Source of the DNA: a virus
DNA length: 64,000 nucleotides
Direction: 5' to 3' (one strand)
IMG/VR virus record: IMGVR_UViG_3300045970_000794
Coordinates: 64,001-128,000 of that record
Below are positions 19,913 through 28,008 of the stretch, piece after piece. Position 1 is the first letter of the stretch, and each line of letters begins with the position of its first letter. The translations under genes were made by a program, and so were the position numbers. The notes under the pieces were generated by a model. It ran no database searches and was not told the DNA's origin. It saw only the letters and a program-made list of their open reading frames with translations.

Positions 19913-20387
19913 TTATTTGTAGTTTAAGTTCTTTAATAATTTTTTCTTTAATACCAGTTTGTTTAATACCTTGCATCCATTTCGGACAACATACGAAATA
20001 CTCTAATTGGAACATTAATAAATCATCAACAGCTACCCACGCTAAAATTTCATCTTTATTGCGTTCTAAATAGAGTGTTATTTCTTCAATTCTACCACCT
20101 TCTAAATTAGTTGGCGTATATCCACCAGAATTTGGTGTAATATCAATAACTGGTGCTTTTATATTGTAATGTGCGAACATTTCTCGTAGATTATTAATAC
20201 TAAATTGATTCCTCCAATCTGAACTAATAACTATTTCATATGGTATCTCATCATATAAAGCATTTAATACATCACAACATTTTTTATCGAGTGGTGGGCA
20301 TAGACCCCATTTGGTTAGTTTTGATTTACACCAACCAACAGAAATAACACCATCAATATCAAGAAATATAACAACTCTTTTTTTCAT
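19902..20387 (-). CDS. HAD-superfamily phosphatase-like protein
   Basis: A 161-aa protein with HAD motif [15 protein letters not shown] (DxD), motif [11 protein letters not shown] and motif [12 protein letters not shown]. It resembles the HAD domain found in RNA-repair and nucleotide-phosphatase proteins of phages. The substrate is unknown. A 3'-phosphatase in RNA repair would suit this RNA-rich phage, but that is inference. Own perfect promoter; first gene before dnaJ. Confidence 0.8.
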   Translation of the reverse strand: MKKRVVIFLDIDGVISVGWCKSKLTKWGLCPPLDKKCCDVLNALYDEIPYEIVISSDWRNQFSINNLREMFAHYNIKAPVIDITPNSGGYTPTNLEGGRIEEITLYLERNKDEILAWVAVDDLLMFQLEYFVCCPKWMQGIKQTGIKEKIIKELKLQINGK

Positions 20388-20391
20388 TTTG

Positions 20392-20422
20392 CAAATATAA
20401 TACTTTTTTATTTATTTTCCAA
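20392..20422 (-). promoter_or_regulatory. Bacteroidota-type promoter
   Basis: TTG (20422-20420), 20-bp spacer, TATATTTG (20399-20392). It begins only about 5 nt before the ATG at 20387, so the transcript is nearly leaderless. Confidence 0.85.
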
Positions 20423-20444
20423 AAAAAATGTATATTATTATCAC

Positions 20445-21107
20445 ATGTATCGAATTATTTTAGCTAAAAACAAAAAACATAAAAAAATACTGTTCAAATC
20501 TAGGGATAAAGATTTGACTTATGATGAATTTAATGCATTAATTGAAGAGAATGTTGTATTATTCCCAAAAAAATTCGTTAACTATAATACTATCACCCCA
20601 GTCCAATATGAAATATTAATAATAAAAAGACGTAAAGATGGTGATATTAATAGAATGGTTAGAAATGATTTGGGGCAACTTGTTGAAGAAACAACAACAT
20701 CCGCAAAATGGATTATAATAGATAAACACCCATATTACATGGAAGAAACATTCTGGGTGTGGGGTTTTAACCATAGGTCAGACCGTTTCGATGCAAAACG
20801 AATTGTTCAAGAAATCTTATTAAAGAACATTCGTAAAAAACATATGGTAAAGCAAGTTGTAATTGTCTATAATAAGCTAATTATACAGTCAGATTCAGAC
20901 GATTTTAATCTAATCATATGCAAGTGTCAAAATGATGCTGTTCGTCTTCACAACGCTTTAAAACAAGCCGTATCAAAATCCAGAATAAAAAACATAATTT
21001 TCTTTGGATTAGCTAAGCCAAAACAAATTAGTGATATGTATGAAATCATTATGGAACATACTGGTTGGGACCGAATGCAAGTTAGAAGATTAAGTACAAG
21101 GCATTAA
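20445..21107 (+). CDS. Hypothetical conserved-looking phage protein
   Basis: A 220-aa plus-strand protein beginning MYRIILAKNKKHKKILFKSR, divergent from the HAD/dnaJ operon. It has a WIIIDKHPYYMEETFWVWGF segment and an ordered C-terminal half (VVIVYNKLIIQSDSDDFNLI). The fold looks alpha/beta. No family recognised. It ends 4 nt inside the convergent gene at 21104. Confidence 0.8.
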   Translation: MYRIILAKNKKHKKILFKSRDKDLTYDEFNALIEENVVLFPKKFVNYNTITPVQYEILIIKRRKDGDINRMVRNDLGQLVEETTTSAKWIIIDKHPYYMEETFWVWGFNHRSDRFDAKRIVQEILLKNIRKKHMVKQVVIVYNKLIIQSDSDDFNLIICKCQNDAVRLHNALKQAVSKSRIKNIIFFGLAKPKQISDMYEIIMEHTGWDRMQVRRLSTRH

Positions 21108-21634
21108 GGACCTGGTGTTATAATTTCATCATCCTCAGCTTCATTCAAATCTACTTGACCAACATCAAAATTTTTAGCAATTTCATTAATTACATCATTA
21201 ATTTTACTCATATCAGCTGGCTTAATTTGAATTGGATTAATGCATTCAATTCTTTCTTTATCATCAGTTGGTAGGAAGAATGCCATCATATTTGCTTTAC
21301 GAGCTGCAATTACATCATTCACTGATTGAGCGTAAGGTGCCATTATTTTCGGATTCATCATTAATTCTCGGTCCAAATAAAATACTAGTATTAATGGGTG
21401 TGACTCACTTGCAGTGTACTCTGATTCTTCATCTTTTTGTTTAATATATTCATCAAATGAAACATATTCATATTTTTCTAATGGGATATCGTATTTCCTC
21501 ATTAATTCAGATTCTTTATCTAATTTACCATTTTTATCCTTAACAAATTCATGACACTCAATTGAATTATCATTATCATCTTTTAAATAAACTAGATAAA
21601 CGTCATCCCCAGTGCATTTTGTAACTACTTTCAT
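21104..21634 (-). CDS. Hypothetical acidic protein
   Basis: A 176-aa protein beginning MKVVTKCTGDDVYLVYLKDD. It is strongly acidic, with a central segment SHPLILVFYLDRELMMNPKI and a C-terminal tail NEAEDDEIITPGP. No domain recognised. Its stop overlaps the stop of the convergent plus-strand gene. Confidence 0.72.
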   Translation of the reverse strand: MKVVTKCTGDDVYLVYLKDDNDNSIECHEFVKDKNGKLDKESELMRKYDIPLEKYEYVSFDEYIKQKDEESEYTASESHPLILVFYLDRELMMNPKIMAPYAQSVNDVIAARKANMMAFFLPTDDKERIECINPIQIKPADMSKINDVINEIAKNFDVGQVDLNEAEDDEIITPGP

Positions 21635-21639
21635 ACTAT

Positions 21640-21914
21640 AATTTTAATGTATTATTATTATAGCGTAATAATATTTAAAATTTTTGAATTAGTAAAGGAT
21701 ATTAAAAAAAAATGGCCACAATCGTTAGATTATGACCAATTTTTAACTTGAGACAGAATGGGGGAGTCGTTTACTTCAAGATTCCGATTAGAAGGTTTTT
21801 TTTGTTTCACACGTTTATAGTGCTCGGTAGAATAATATCTAAAACTACCAACGGATTACAGTTATTAACATTTTCATATTTTTACCGTTGCCGCAATCAT
21901 TCTTTACTCAAAGT
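21640..21914 (-). ncRNA. Noncoding region beside the Ro gene; Y-RNA candidate
   Basis: About 275 nt with no convincing gene. On the minus strand CAACGG/CCGTTG closes a large loop, followed by a GGTAG/CTACC hairpin and a CTTC/GAAG hairpin. The region lies directly downstream of the Ro60-like gene. Bacterial Ro genes are often accompanied by Y RNAs encoded alongside, so a Y-like RNA is plausible. I could not identify the conserved Y-RNA Ro-binding sequence or a full tRNA-like module by eye. Confidence 0.35.
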
Positions 21915-22988
21915 TTATCCTAGATTGATATTTGCATATCTTTCTGACTTAACAACATCCATCATCATTGCATATGGAGTGAAATCTTTACCAGCTAATA
22001 ATGATTTCAAAATCGATGGTGAAAATCCACTTACGAGGCAAGTACCTTTTTTATCAAATTGTACTGGGAAATTGTCGTTTCTAGCGTGCAAGTTCCAATA
22101 TACAATTTTAGGTAATACGTAACCAGCATCTGCATACATTCTTTCAACCATTGCTTGCGCAGTATCTGAACGTATAGTAGCACTATTGAATTCCATATCT
22201 GAGAAAATAATCAACATAGTTGGCATTTCATCAGCTGGTACATTGTGCTTAACCGCTTGATTTAAAACCATACGGTACATAGCTTCAATATCAGTACTCA
22301 TTTCCCAATGAGCACGTTTCAATTGACTATATCTATCGCTCAAAGAACCCTTCAAGTACTGTAACTCTGGTCTTGAACTGAAAGTAACGAAAGCGTCCTT
22401 GAACATACCAACATTTCTTTCACTGATGTAAAGACCAAGTGAGATACATACGTCCATACATGTAAGTGTTCCACCACCAGCTGGGCAAGTCATTGAACCT
22501 GATACATCACAAACTGGTAACAATCTTTCCTTATTACCTTCAAGAAAATTAGGTAAAGCATTCCACTGTGCGTCAGCACCGTTAGAATTACCGTTATTAA
22601 GATTTTTGATGATATCGTATGGGTATACGGCACCAGCATTAATCTTAGTTTCACCTTTCTTCAATGAATCTAAGTATTTTGTGAATCTTTCGTAATCTCT
22701 CTTACCGAAAGCTTTCATATAGCCAGAGATAGCCTTTGATGGAAGTTTGCTATATTCAATAGCATCCCAATCTTTAGAACACATTTTTTGTTCAACAGTA
22801 TTTGACATTCTAACCAATAACTGTCTGTATTCTTTTGGAGACAAACCTAAGTATTTTCTCAACATAGTTGCTTGTAATTTCTTAGTTCTATCACCAACAT
22901 GTGGTCTTGGCATCCACTTAGCAACCAAACTCCCCGTCATTATTTTTAACGATAATAAACTTTTTAATTCTTCTTTTTTCGTTTTCAT
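21915..22988 (-). CDS. Ro60/TROVE-like protein, C-terminal half with vWA domain
   Basis: A 357-aa protein. The N-terminal part continues the HEAT-like RNA-binding region (KWMPRPHVGDRTKKLQATML, YLGLSPKEYRQLLVRM). The C-terminal vWA domain carries an intact MIDAS: LPVCDVSGSMTCPAGG, then AFVTFSS and IIFSDMEFNSAT. Its N-terminal partner is at 23787-24284 and an antisense GIY-YIG gene separates them. Ro proteins bind misfolded RNAs and Y RNAs and work with nucleases in RNA quality control. Whether the halves reassemble is unknown. Confidence 0.85.
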   Translation of the reverse strand: MKTKKEELKSLLSLKIMTGSLVAKWMPRPHVGDRTKKLQATMLRKYLGLSPKEYRQLLVRMSNTVEQKMCSKDWDAIEYSKLPSKAISGYMKAFGKRDYERFTKYLDSLKKGETKINAGAVYPYDIIKNLNNGNSNGADAQWNALPNFLEGNKERLLPVCDVSGSMTCPAGGGTLTCMDVCISLGLYISERNVGMFKDAFVTFSSRPELQYLKGSLSDRYSQLKRAHWEMSTDIEAMYRMVLNQAVKHNVPADEMPTMLIIFSDMEFNSATIRSDTAQAMVERMYADAGYVLPKIVYWNLHARNDNFPVQFDKKGTCLVSGFSPSILKSLLAGKDFTPYAMMMDVVKSERYANINLG

Positions 22989-23080
22989 ATATTTTCATGT
23001 TAAATTGTTCGATAATTATTTATCTTTTTCAAATATTAACTATATTTATTATTAGGCATCCACTTAAAACTTTTATATTT

Positions 23081-23809
23081 ATGGAAACAATACCTTATAC
23101 TTACAAATTGATTTTTAAACCTACTGGTCAATACTATTATGGTGTTAGATACGCTAAAGGTTGTAATCCAACTGATTTATGGGACAAATATTTCACATCT
23201 TCTAAACACATCCATAAACTTATTAAAGAATATGGATTAAACTCTTTTATTATTAAGATTACTAAAACATTTAACGATAAAAATGACGCTATTACTCATG
23301 AATTAAATGTATTAACTAGAGCTAATGCTCACAAAAATGGTAAATTTATTAATAAAACAATTTGTAAAGCACCGCCATCACATGATGGATTGATAATAAT
23401 TCACCACATTGAATTAGATTTTGAAACCTTTCACAGTCCTAATTTACCAATTCCCATTGGGTGGATAAAAGGTACTAATGATAAACACAAAATAACCCAA
23501 TCTAATATTCGTAAAGGTAAACCAGCTCATAATAAAAATAAAAAATGTAAATTAACTGGTCCTTGTACCAAAGAAAGAAAAATAGCTATTAGTGAATCAA
23601 GAAAGCTAACACCAAAAATAACATGTGAATACTGTGGTAAACAATGTGATGGTGGTAATTTTAAAAGATTTCACGGAGATAACTGTAAATCGAACCCTAA
23701 TATTGACCAACAAAAAATCAAAGAACGTTCTGAGATAACTAAAAAATCTTATTTAACTCAAATAAATAAAGGTAATTTTAATAAGTTTAAAGGGAAAATT
23801 CGTGAATAA
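23081..23809 (+). CDS. GIY-YIG homing endonuclease inserted antisense in the Ro gene
   Basis: A 242-aa protein beginning METIPYTYKLIFKPTGQYYY with the GIY-YIG strand (YTYKLIF...QYYYGVRYA), a conserved Lys-Tyr-Gly helix (KLIKEYGLNSF) and a catalytic Glu in HELNVL. A NUMOD3-like basic helix (SNIRKGKPAHNKNKK) and a zinc finger (CEYCGKQCDGGNFKRFHGDN C) follow. It runs opposite to the Ro fragments and its 3' end overlaps the Ro N-terminal frame by 23 nt. The ATG at 23081 is chosen over 22997, which adds a hydrophobic stretch atypical of the family. Confidence 0.85.
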   Translation: METIPYTYKLIFKPTGQYYYGVRYAKGCNPTDLWDKYFTSSKHIHKLIKEYGLNSFIIKITKTFNDKNDAITHELNVLTRANAHKNGKFINKTICKAPPSHDGLIIIHHIELDFETFHSPNLPIPIGWIKGTNDKHKITQSNIRKGKPAHNKNKKCKLTGPCTKERKIAISESRKLTPKITCEYCGKQCDGGNFKRFHGDNCKSNPNIDQQKIKERSEITKKSYLTQINKGNFNKFKGKIRE

Positions 23810-24284
23810 GTCTTTCGCATTCTTCTTCAGATAATGTATCTATTTTAGAAAGAATTTCTTGCGCTTTTTGGTTTGACTTCAAACCTTCAGCAATAACTGC
23901 TAATGCATCATTTTGTAATGCAGTACCAACGAAAACCAAAAGGTCATCCCATCTACCATATTCTGAAATATGTACTAAATTTGCTTTGATAATATCTTTG
24001 TGCTTTTCAGCAAGATATGAACAGATTTCTCTGAAAATTCTTCTTTCACCAGCACCACCACGAACGTCACGTGCCCAGAATGCTAATCTAAGAGCAGTAA
24101 GTTTGTCTTCAGCAAATGCTTGGCTAAATGCGGCAATAATACGATTTTTATCTTGAGTTCTCATTGCACCTATTTGGAAAAATAGGTTTACGCATGAATT
24201 AAGTGAACTTGAATTGGTAACCATACCGTTTTCAGTAAAGGTATCTTCTGTCTGCATAGCAGATACTAATGAATTTTTTCTCAT
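23787..24284 (-). CDS. Ro60/TROVE-like protein, N-terminal fragment
   Basis: A 165-aa protein beginning MRKNSLVSAMQTEDTFTENG. It contains TROVE-type helical repeats: INS-like NSCVNLFFQIGAMR, ALRLAFWARDVRGGAGERRI and LVHISEYGRWDDLLVF, typical of TROVE/DUF2828 proteins. It stops just where the antisense GIY-YIG gene begins; the remainder is at 21915-22988. A strong dedicated promoter lies upstream. Confidence 0.82.
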   Translation of the reverse strand: MRKNSLVSAMQTEDTFTENGMVTNSSSLNSCVNLFFQIGAMRTQDKNRIIAAFSQAFAEDKLTALRLAFWARDVRGGAGERRIFREICSYLAEKHKDIIKANLVHISEYGRWDDLLVFVGTALQNDALAVIAEGLKSNQKAQEILSKIDTLSEEECERLIHEFSL

Positions 24285-24325
24285 CGTGTTAAAGTTTTAA
24301 AAATTGTATTATTATTTCGGGACTG

Positions 24326-24356
24326 CAAAATTATAAACTATTTTATTAAAAGTCAA
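24326..24356 (-). promoter_or_regulatory. Strong Bacteroidota-type promoter of the Ro gene
   Basis: TTG (24356-24354), 20-bp spacer, TAATTTTG (24333-24326). The spacer shares CTTTTAATAAAATAGTTT with both tRNA-cluster promoters, linking Ro and tRNA expression. Confidence 0.85.
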
Positions 24357-24421
24357 GCTTTTTTTAATTCATTTTTAAATTATTTTCTAAGTTACTGAAT
24401 TTCACTGTTTTTCATAATATA

Positions 24422-24595
24422 TTATTTTGATAATGCATTAATAATCCATTTTTTCATATCTTCTTTTGAATACGCACATACCCCATCTGGAACTATTAGT
24501 TTTTCAATTAAAAGTTGAAAAGCAAAATCAGTATCAGTTTCAGTTGGATTATAAAGCTTTTCGCTGATTAATTCAGCAATTTTTTCGATTTCCAT
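24422..24595 (-). CDS. Small hypothetical protein
   Basis: A 57-aa protein: MEIEKIAELISEKLYNPTET, then DTDFAFQLLIEKLIVPDGVC, ending SKEDMKKWIINALSK. Helical, acidic. Its start overlaps the end of the next upstream gene by 28 nt. No family recognised. Confidence 0.6.
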   Translation of the reverse strand: MEIEKIAELISEKLYNPTETDTDFAFQLLIEKLIVPDGVCAYSKEDMKKWIINALSK

Positions 24596-24813
24596 TTTAT
24601 ATTAATTAATAATGATTCCCTGGTGTACAACTTTGCATCACATTTATCGTAATCAGCATATTTTTCCCAACCACTTCCTTTTCGTTTTGTTAAATTTTCA
24701 ACGTAATTATCAATGTTAACAGACCCAATGGAACAAGTTGTAATGTCTTGACTAATCAATAGTTTACCATTCTTATAAAGTCTTATTAAATAATTACTTC
24801 CAGATGGATTCAT
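24568..24813 (-). CDS. Small hypothetical protein
   Basis: An 81-aa protein beginning MNPSGSNYLIRLYKNGKLLI, mixed beta/alpha, ending in a basic tail (WKSKKLLN). No domain recognised. It is part of a run of overlapping small genes typical of phage accessory regions. Confidence 0.6.
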   Translation of the reverse strand: MNPSGSNYLIRLYKNGKLLISQDITTCSIGSVNIDNYVENLTKRKGSGWEKYADYDKCDAKLYTRESLLINIKWKSKKLLN

Positions 24814-24826
24814 AATATTAAATTTA

Positions 24827-24976
24827 TTATTGTTTAATTACATGTTTTTCTTTCATTTTATCAACAAATTCGATGATATCATCGGCAATTTCTTCACGTT
24901 TACCATGCTCTAGTCTACCTAAAACATCTAATAGTTCATCAATCGATTGCTTTGCAGTAACATAATCTACATCCAT
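24827..24976 (-). CDS. Small hypothetical helical protein
   Basis: A 49-aa protein: MDVDYVTAKQSIDELLDVLG then RLEHGKREEIADDIIEFVDK. Two amphipathic helices. It overlaps the start of its downstream and the stop of its upstream neighbours. No family recognised. Confidence 0.6.
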   Translation of the reverse strand: MDVDYVTAKQSIDELLDVLGRLEHGKREEIADDIIEFVDKMKEKHVIKQ

Positions 24977-25161
24977 TCCCATATTACTTCTTTTTTTTTA
25001 TAATGGTCATTAAATCTTTTCTTATCTTCTTCTGATAATCCCTCACCCTTCCAATCTAAGATACCGAGGTTTTCATCAATATCCCATTGTTGTCTAGGTG
25101 ATAATTTAAAATAGTTTGAAGGTCTTCTAAACGATTGTTCAAACATTTCTCTTTCGTTCAT
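24967..25161 (-). CDS. Small hypothetical protein
   Basis: A 64-aa protein, MNEREMFEQSFRRPSNYFKL ..., rich in Trp, Asp and Lys (WDIDENLGILDWKGEGLSEE). It looks like one of the small charged proteins common in phage accessory regions. No function assigned. Confidence 0.6.
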   Translation of the reverse strand: MNEREMFEQSFRRPSNYFKLSPRQQWDIDENLGILDWKGEGLSEEDKKRFNDHYKKKEVIWEWM

Positions 25162-25214
25162 GATATAACTTTTTTTCGTTTTTTACTGAATAATAACTTA
25201 ATATGTCGCCAAAT

Positions 25215-25418
25215 TTAATGTCCACACCCACAATCAAACGTTGCTTTCATTTCATCGAGGAAATAAGAATTTGTTTTACTTAATTGGCCAGCAATCGGGC
25301 TTTGAAACTCCATACCATCTTCCAATAGTTGAATAACATCTAATTCTGTTATCCCTAATGCATCGGCTAATTGTATTATCGCATCTTCAGCTTTCGCTAG
25401 TTGAAATTCATTTATCAT
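25215..25418 (-). CDS. Small hypothetical protein
   Basis: A 67-aa protein, MINEFQLAKAEDAIIQLADA ..., with a helical N-terminus resembling a small HTH-like bundle (LADALGITELDVIQLLEDG) and a C-terminal CGCGH that could bind a metal. Function unknown. Confidence 0.6.
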   Translation of the reverse strand: MINEFQLAKAEDAIIQLADALGITELDVIQLLEDGMEFQSPIAGQLSKTNSYFLDEMKATFDCGCGH

Positions 25419-25420
25419 AA

Positions 25421-25675
25421 TTAATTACATTTTTTAAAACCACCACCACACACTCGGCAGTTACCATAATCATGAATATCTACTTCATGTTTATACCAAT
25501 GGCACTTTGGTGTTTCATTAACAGTTACTTTATGTCTAAGCTTATGCTGAGATACTTTCCAGTTAGCATACATTTCAGCAGCTTCTTGAAAAAATACAGC
25601 TCTATGGCCAGTAACTAAGGTCTTACCCAACCCATACTTTGCAGCAATCTCAGCTTTACAGTCATTATAAGTCAT
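25421..25675 (-). CDS. Small hypothetical protein with C-terminal zinc-like motif
   Basis: An 84-aa protein beginning MTYNDCKAEIAAKYGLGKTL. The C-terminus has Cys/His spacing (PKCHWYKHEVDIHDYGNCRV, CGGGFKKC) suggesting a zinc site. The ATG at 25675 is chosen because it follows the lipoprotein stop by 5 nt; longer frames overlap that gene. Confidence 0.62.
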   Translation of the reverse strand: MTYNDCKAEIAAKYGLGKTLVTGHRAVFFQEAAEMYANWKVSQHKLRHKVTVNETPKCHWYKHEVDIHDYGNCRVCGGGFKKCN

Positions 25676-25679
25676 TTTA

Positions 25680-26189
25680 TTATATTTTATGTAACCAAAC
25701 ATAAAGCTTGGTATTTGATGCATAAATATCTGTAGCTATTCCAGCAATAACAACACCATCGGAAATGAAAGTATCACCAACTTTTATTGAGTAGCTACTT
25801 ATACCTATTGATGTGAAATTATTTAATGTTAATGTTGAATATGGTCCACCTAAAATATCAGCTAAAGAGTATTGTCTATTATGAAATACACCATATTGTA
25901 CGGTGTGAATTTCATATACATTATTAGAGATAAATTCTAGAGTATCACCAGAATTATGTGGTGTATTATTAAGGATTATTTGTGAAAAACCATCAACAAT
26001 CCATTTAGTCCCAATTAATGGGTTAGTATTTGTGTTAATTGGAACGGTACCACTGTCAGTATATTCATCATACCAATTAGTTGCTGGTATAGTATCAGTA
26101 GGTGGGTTTGGTCTTGTGTTTTGTTGTTTCTCACAAGAGGTAAATGCTAGACTTAAACAAACAATCACTAAAAACATTAAATTTTTCAT
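25680..26189 (-). CDS. Phage lipoprotein
   Basis: A 169-aa protein with a type II signal peptide: MKNLMFLVIVCLSLAFTSC, lipobox FTSC, then EKQQN. After a Pro/Thr linker comes a beta-rich domain (GTKWIVDGFSQIILNNTPHN, YSLADILGGPYSTLTLNN). It would be anchored in the host envelope during infection. Superinfection exclusion or surface remodelling is plausible, but no family was recognised. It has its own perfect promoter. Confidence 0.78.
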   Translation of the reverse strand: MKNLMFLVIVCLSLAFTSCEKQQNTRPNPPTDTIPATNWYDEYTDSGTVPINTNTNPLIGTKWIVDGFSQIILNNTPHNSGDTLEFISNNVYEIHTVQYGVFHNRQYSLADILGGPYSTLTLNNFTSIGISSYSIKVGDTFISDGVVIAGIATDIYASNTKLYVWLHKI

Positions 26190-26214
26190 AATAGTATAGT
26201 TTTAAATTATAATG

Positions 26215-26245
26215 CAAATTTACAACAAATATTTTTAATAACCAA
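26215..26245 (-). promoter_or_regulatory. Bacteroidota-type promoter of the lipoprotein
   Basis: TTG (26245-26243), 20-bp spacer, TAAATTTG (26222-26215), about 26 nt before the lipoprotein start. Confidence 0.87.
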
Positions 26246-26249
26246 ATTA

Positions 26250-26441
26250 TTATTCATTATTTTGATAAAAATCTTTTAATTTATCATCAATTATAATATT
26301 ATTGATTGTGTACCTATACATTCTATTACTATAACAGAAATTACAGCTACCATGATTTCTGCAATTTTGGTCGAAGGCTTTTGATTTATGATATTGTTTA
26401 CGCCAATCTTTACGATTTGGGTAGTCGGTGTCGAATGCCAT
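26250..26441 (-). CDS. Small conserved phage protein
   Basis: A 63-aa protein, MAFDTDYPNRKDWRKQYHKS KAFDQNCRNHGSCNFCYSNR. The TDYPNRKDWRK and CRNHGSCxxC patterns recur in small proteins of many tailed phages from memory; their function is unknown. Two Cys and a His could form a metal site. Confidence 0.7.
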   Translation of the reverse strand: MAFDTDYPNRKDWRKQYHKSKAFDQNCRNHGSCNFCYSNRMYRYTINNIIIDDKLKDFYQNNE

Positions 26442-26452
26442 ATTCTTAGTAT

Positions 26453-27034
26453 TTAAATAAAATTTCTAATATATAATGTTCTGTGATATGGTGTAGCACC
26501 ATATTCTTTTAATCCTTGTGCATGTATTTTGGAATGATACCCAGCATTTGTGTTCCATCCATAATTTGGATAAATCTCATGCAACTTCTTCATATAATCA
26601 TCCCTCTGAACCTTCGCAATAATTGATGCTGCTGCTATTGATAGATATGTCCCATCACCTTTTTCGACACATGTGTGAGGTATATCTTCATATTGATTGA
26701 AGACATTACCATCCACTAAAATATGCTCTGGTACGATGCTTAAATCATCCAAGCATTTATGCATTGTAATAAACGTAGCCTCGTTAATATTGGTCCTATT
26801 AATTAATTTAACGGACCCAGCTTGTACTGAATATGCTAATGCATGTTTATAAATTATTTCAGCGGCAAATCTACGTTGTTTATCAGTTAATTTCTTCGAA
26901 TCATTAATCAACTCAGATTTAAAATCAGCTGGTAATATTACCGCTGCGGTAACAACTGGTCCAGCGAATGAACCACGTCCAACTTCGTCTAGTCCGACTT
27001 CAATACAATTTGATTTATGAAATGATTTCAACAT
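26453..27034 (-). CDS. rnhB: Ribonuclease HII
   Basis: A 193-aa protein with the RNase HII signature GLDEVGRGSFAGPVVTAAVI (catalytic D and E), then INDSKKLTDKQRR, HILVDGN (third Asp), SIAAASIIAKVQRDDYMKKL and PNYGWNTNAGYHSKIHAQGL. It cleaves RNA in RNA-DNA hybrids, including primers and misincorporated ribonucleotides. The ATG at 27034 follows a perfect promoter; the longer frame to 27052 would start inside it. Confidence 0.93.
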   Translation of the reverse strand: MLKSFHKSNCIEVGLDEVGRGSFAGPVVTAAVILPADFKSELINDSKKLTDKQRRFAAEIIYKHALAYSVQAGSVKLINRTNINEATFITMHKCLDDLSIVPEHILVDGNVFNQYEDIPHTCVEKGDGTYLSIAAASIIAKVQRDDYMKKLHEIYPNYGWNTNAGYHSKIHAQGLKEYGATPYHRTLYIRNFI

Positions 27035-27049
27035 AATTTTTATTTTTTG

Positions 27050-27080
27050 CAAAGGTAATAAAAATATTTTAATCTACCAA
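27050..27080 (-). promoter_or_regulatory. Bacteroidota-type promoter of rnhB
   Basis: TTG (27080-27078), 20-bp spacer, TACCTTTG (27057-27050). Fixes the rnhB start at 27034. Confidence 0.87.
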
Positions 27081-27083
27081 ATA

Positions 27084-27320
27084 TTATTCAACATTTTTTT
27101 CAATATCAATTCTAAATTGAACTCCACACACCTCAATCTCAATGACATCACTAGGTTCAAATTTTTCTTCTTTAGTTGTTCTATAGAATAAATCCTCATT
27201 CAATTTAAAATGCTGTTTTTCTGGTAAAGTATATACCATAACTAAATTTTCGATTGGAATCTTACCATTTTCGATAATTCCTTGTGCAATTTCCACTATT
27301 TTACTATATGAAAGTACCAT
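27084..27320 (-). CDS. Small hypothetical protein
   Basis: A 78-aa protein, MVLSYSKIVEIAQGIIENGK ..., ending in a beta hairpin VIEIEVCGVQFRIDIEKNVE. It abuts the next gene by 1 nt. No family recognised. Confidence 0.62.
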   Translation of the reverse strand: MVLSYSKIVEIAQGIIENGKIPIENLVMVYTLPEKQHFKLNEDLFYRTTKEEKFEPSDVIEIEVCGVQFRIDIEKNVE

Positions 27321-27321
27321 A

Positions 27322-27552
27322 TTAAAACCTTGTAAATATTTTAATTATTATTTTTTTAAAAGCGTTACCAAATCTAATATACCATGGTTTCCTATAGAAA
27401 GTTACTTGATATGGATTTTCTTTAATTGTTTTACCTAAACCACCATTAATTTCACCAATAAAGGTTCGTTTGGCCAATTTTGTTTTATAATCTAAAGACT
27501 TTTTATCGTATAAAGTCTTAGTGATTTCATTTTCAATTTCTTTATCGTACAT
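27322..27552 (-). CDS. Small basic hypothetical protein
   Basis: A 76-aa protein with an acidic N-terminus (MYDKEIENEITKTLYDKKSL) and a basic C-terminus (RFGNAFKKIIIKIFTRF) that could form an amphipathic membrane or nucleic-acid helix. Co-transcribed with the Nudix gene. Function unknown. Confidence 0.6.
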   Translation of the reverse strand: MYDKEIENEITKTLYDKKSLDYKTKLAKRTFIGEINGGLGKTIKENPYQVTFYRKPWYIRFGNAFKKIIIKIFTRF

Positions 27553-27556
27553 AAAA

Positions 27557-27940
27557 CTACATTAAATTAAATATTTTTTTACCCATTCTTGGATATAATG
27601 GTGTTGGTAAATCATTTTTATCAAACCAACCCCACGCTAAGTTTTCATAATTCAAAGTTGGTTCAAATTCAGTATCAGTAAATCCAATGAAATAATAAAA
27701 ATCCAAATCATTAGATTTTTCAGTGTATGCGTAATGATATTCGATTATATTTGGGTCAATACTAATTTCCTCACCAACTTCACGTTTTAATCCATCCAAT
27801 GGGCGTTCACCATTATCAATCTCACCACTAAGCATAGCCCAAGTCATTGGGTATTTACCAAGGTCAGCTCTTTTCATTAAAAAACAGTTACCAGTGGTCC
27901 TAGCTACAATTAGCACACCAGCCGCTTTACGTTTCTCCAT
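27557..27940 (-). CDS. Nudix hydrolase
   Basis: A 127-aa protein. The Nudix box is complete: SGEIDNGERPLDGLKREVGE EIS (G-x5-E-x7-REVGEE), residues about 39-61. The MutT-like N-terminus is KAAGVLIVARTTGNCFLMKR. These enzymes hydrolyse nucleoside diphosphate derivatives; in phages the targets include dNTPs, ADP-ribose and RNA 5' ends. The specific substrate cannot be read here. The ATG at 27940 (MEKRK) is preferred. Confidence 0.88.
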   Translation of the reverse strand: MEKRKAAGVLIVARTTGNCFLMKRADLGKYPMTWAMLSGEIDNGERPLDGLKREVGEEISIDPNIIEYHYAYTEKSNDLDFYYFIGFTDTEFEPTLNYENLAWGWFDKNDLPTPLYPRMGKKIFNLM

Positions 27941-28008
27941 AATTCTTTTTATTATAAATATTGACTTATTTAACAAATATACTTAAATTAAATGAAAATT
28001 TCAAGGAT

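Noticed and set aside
21748-22122. Plus-strand frame next to the Ro gene
   Set aside because: Largely antisense to the clear Ro vWA domain; no homology or start context.
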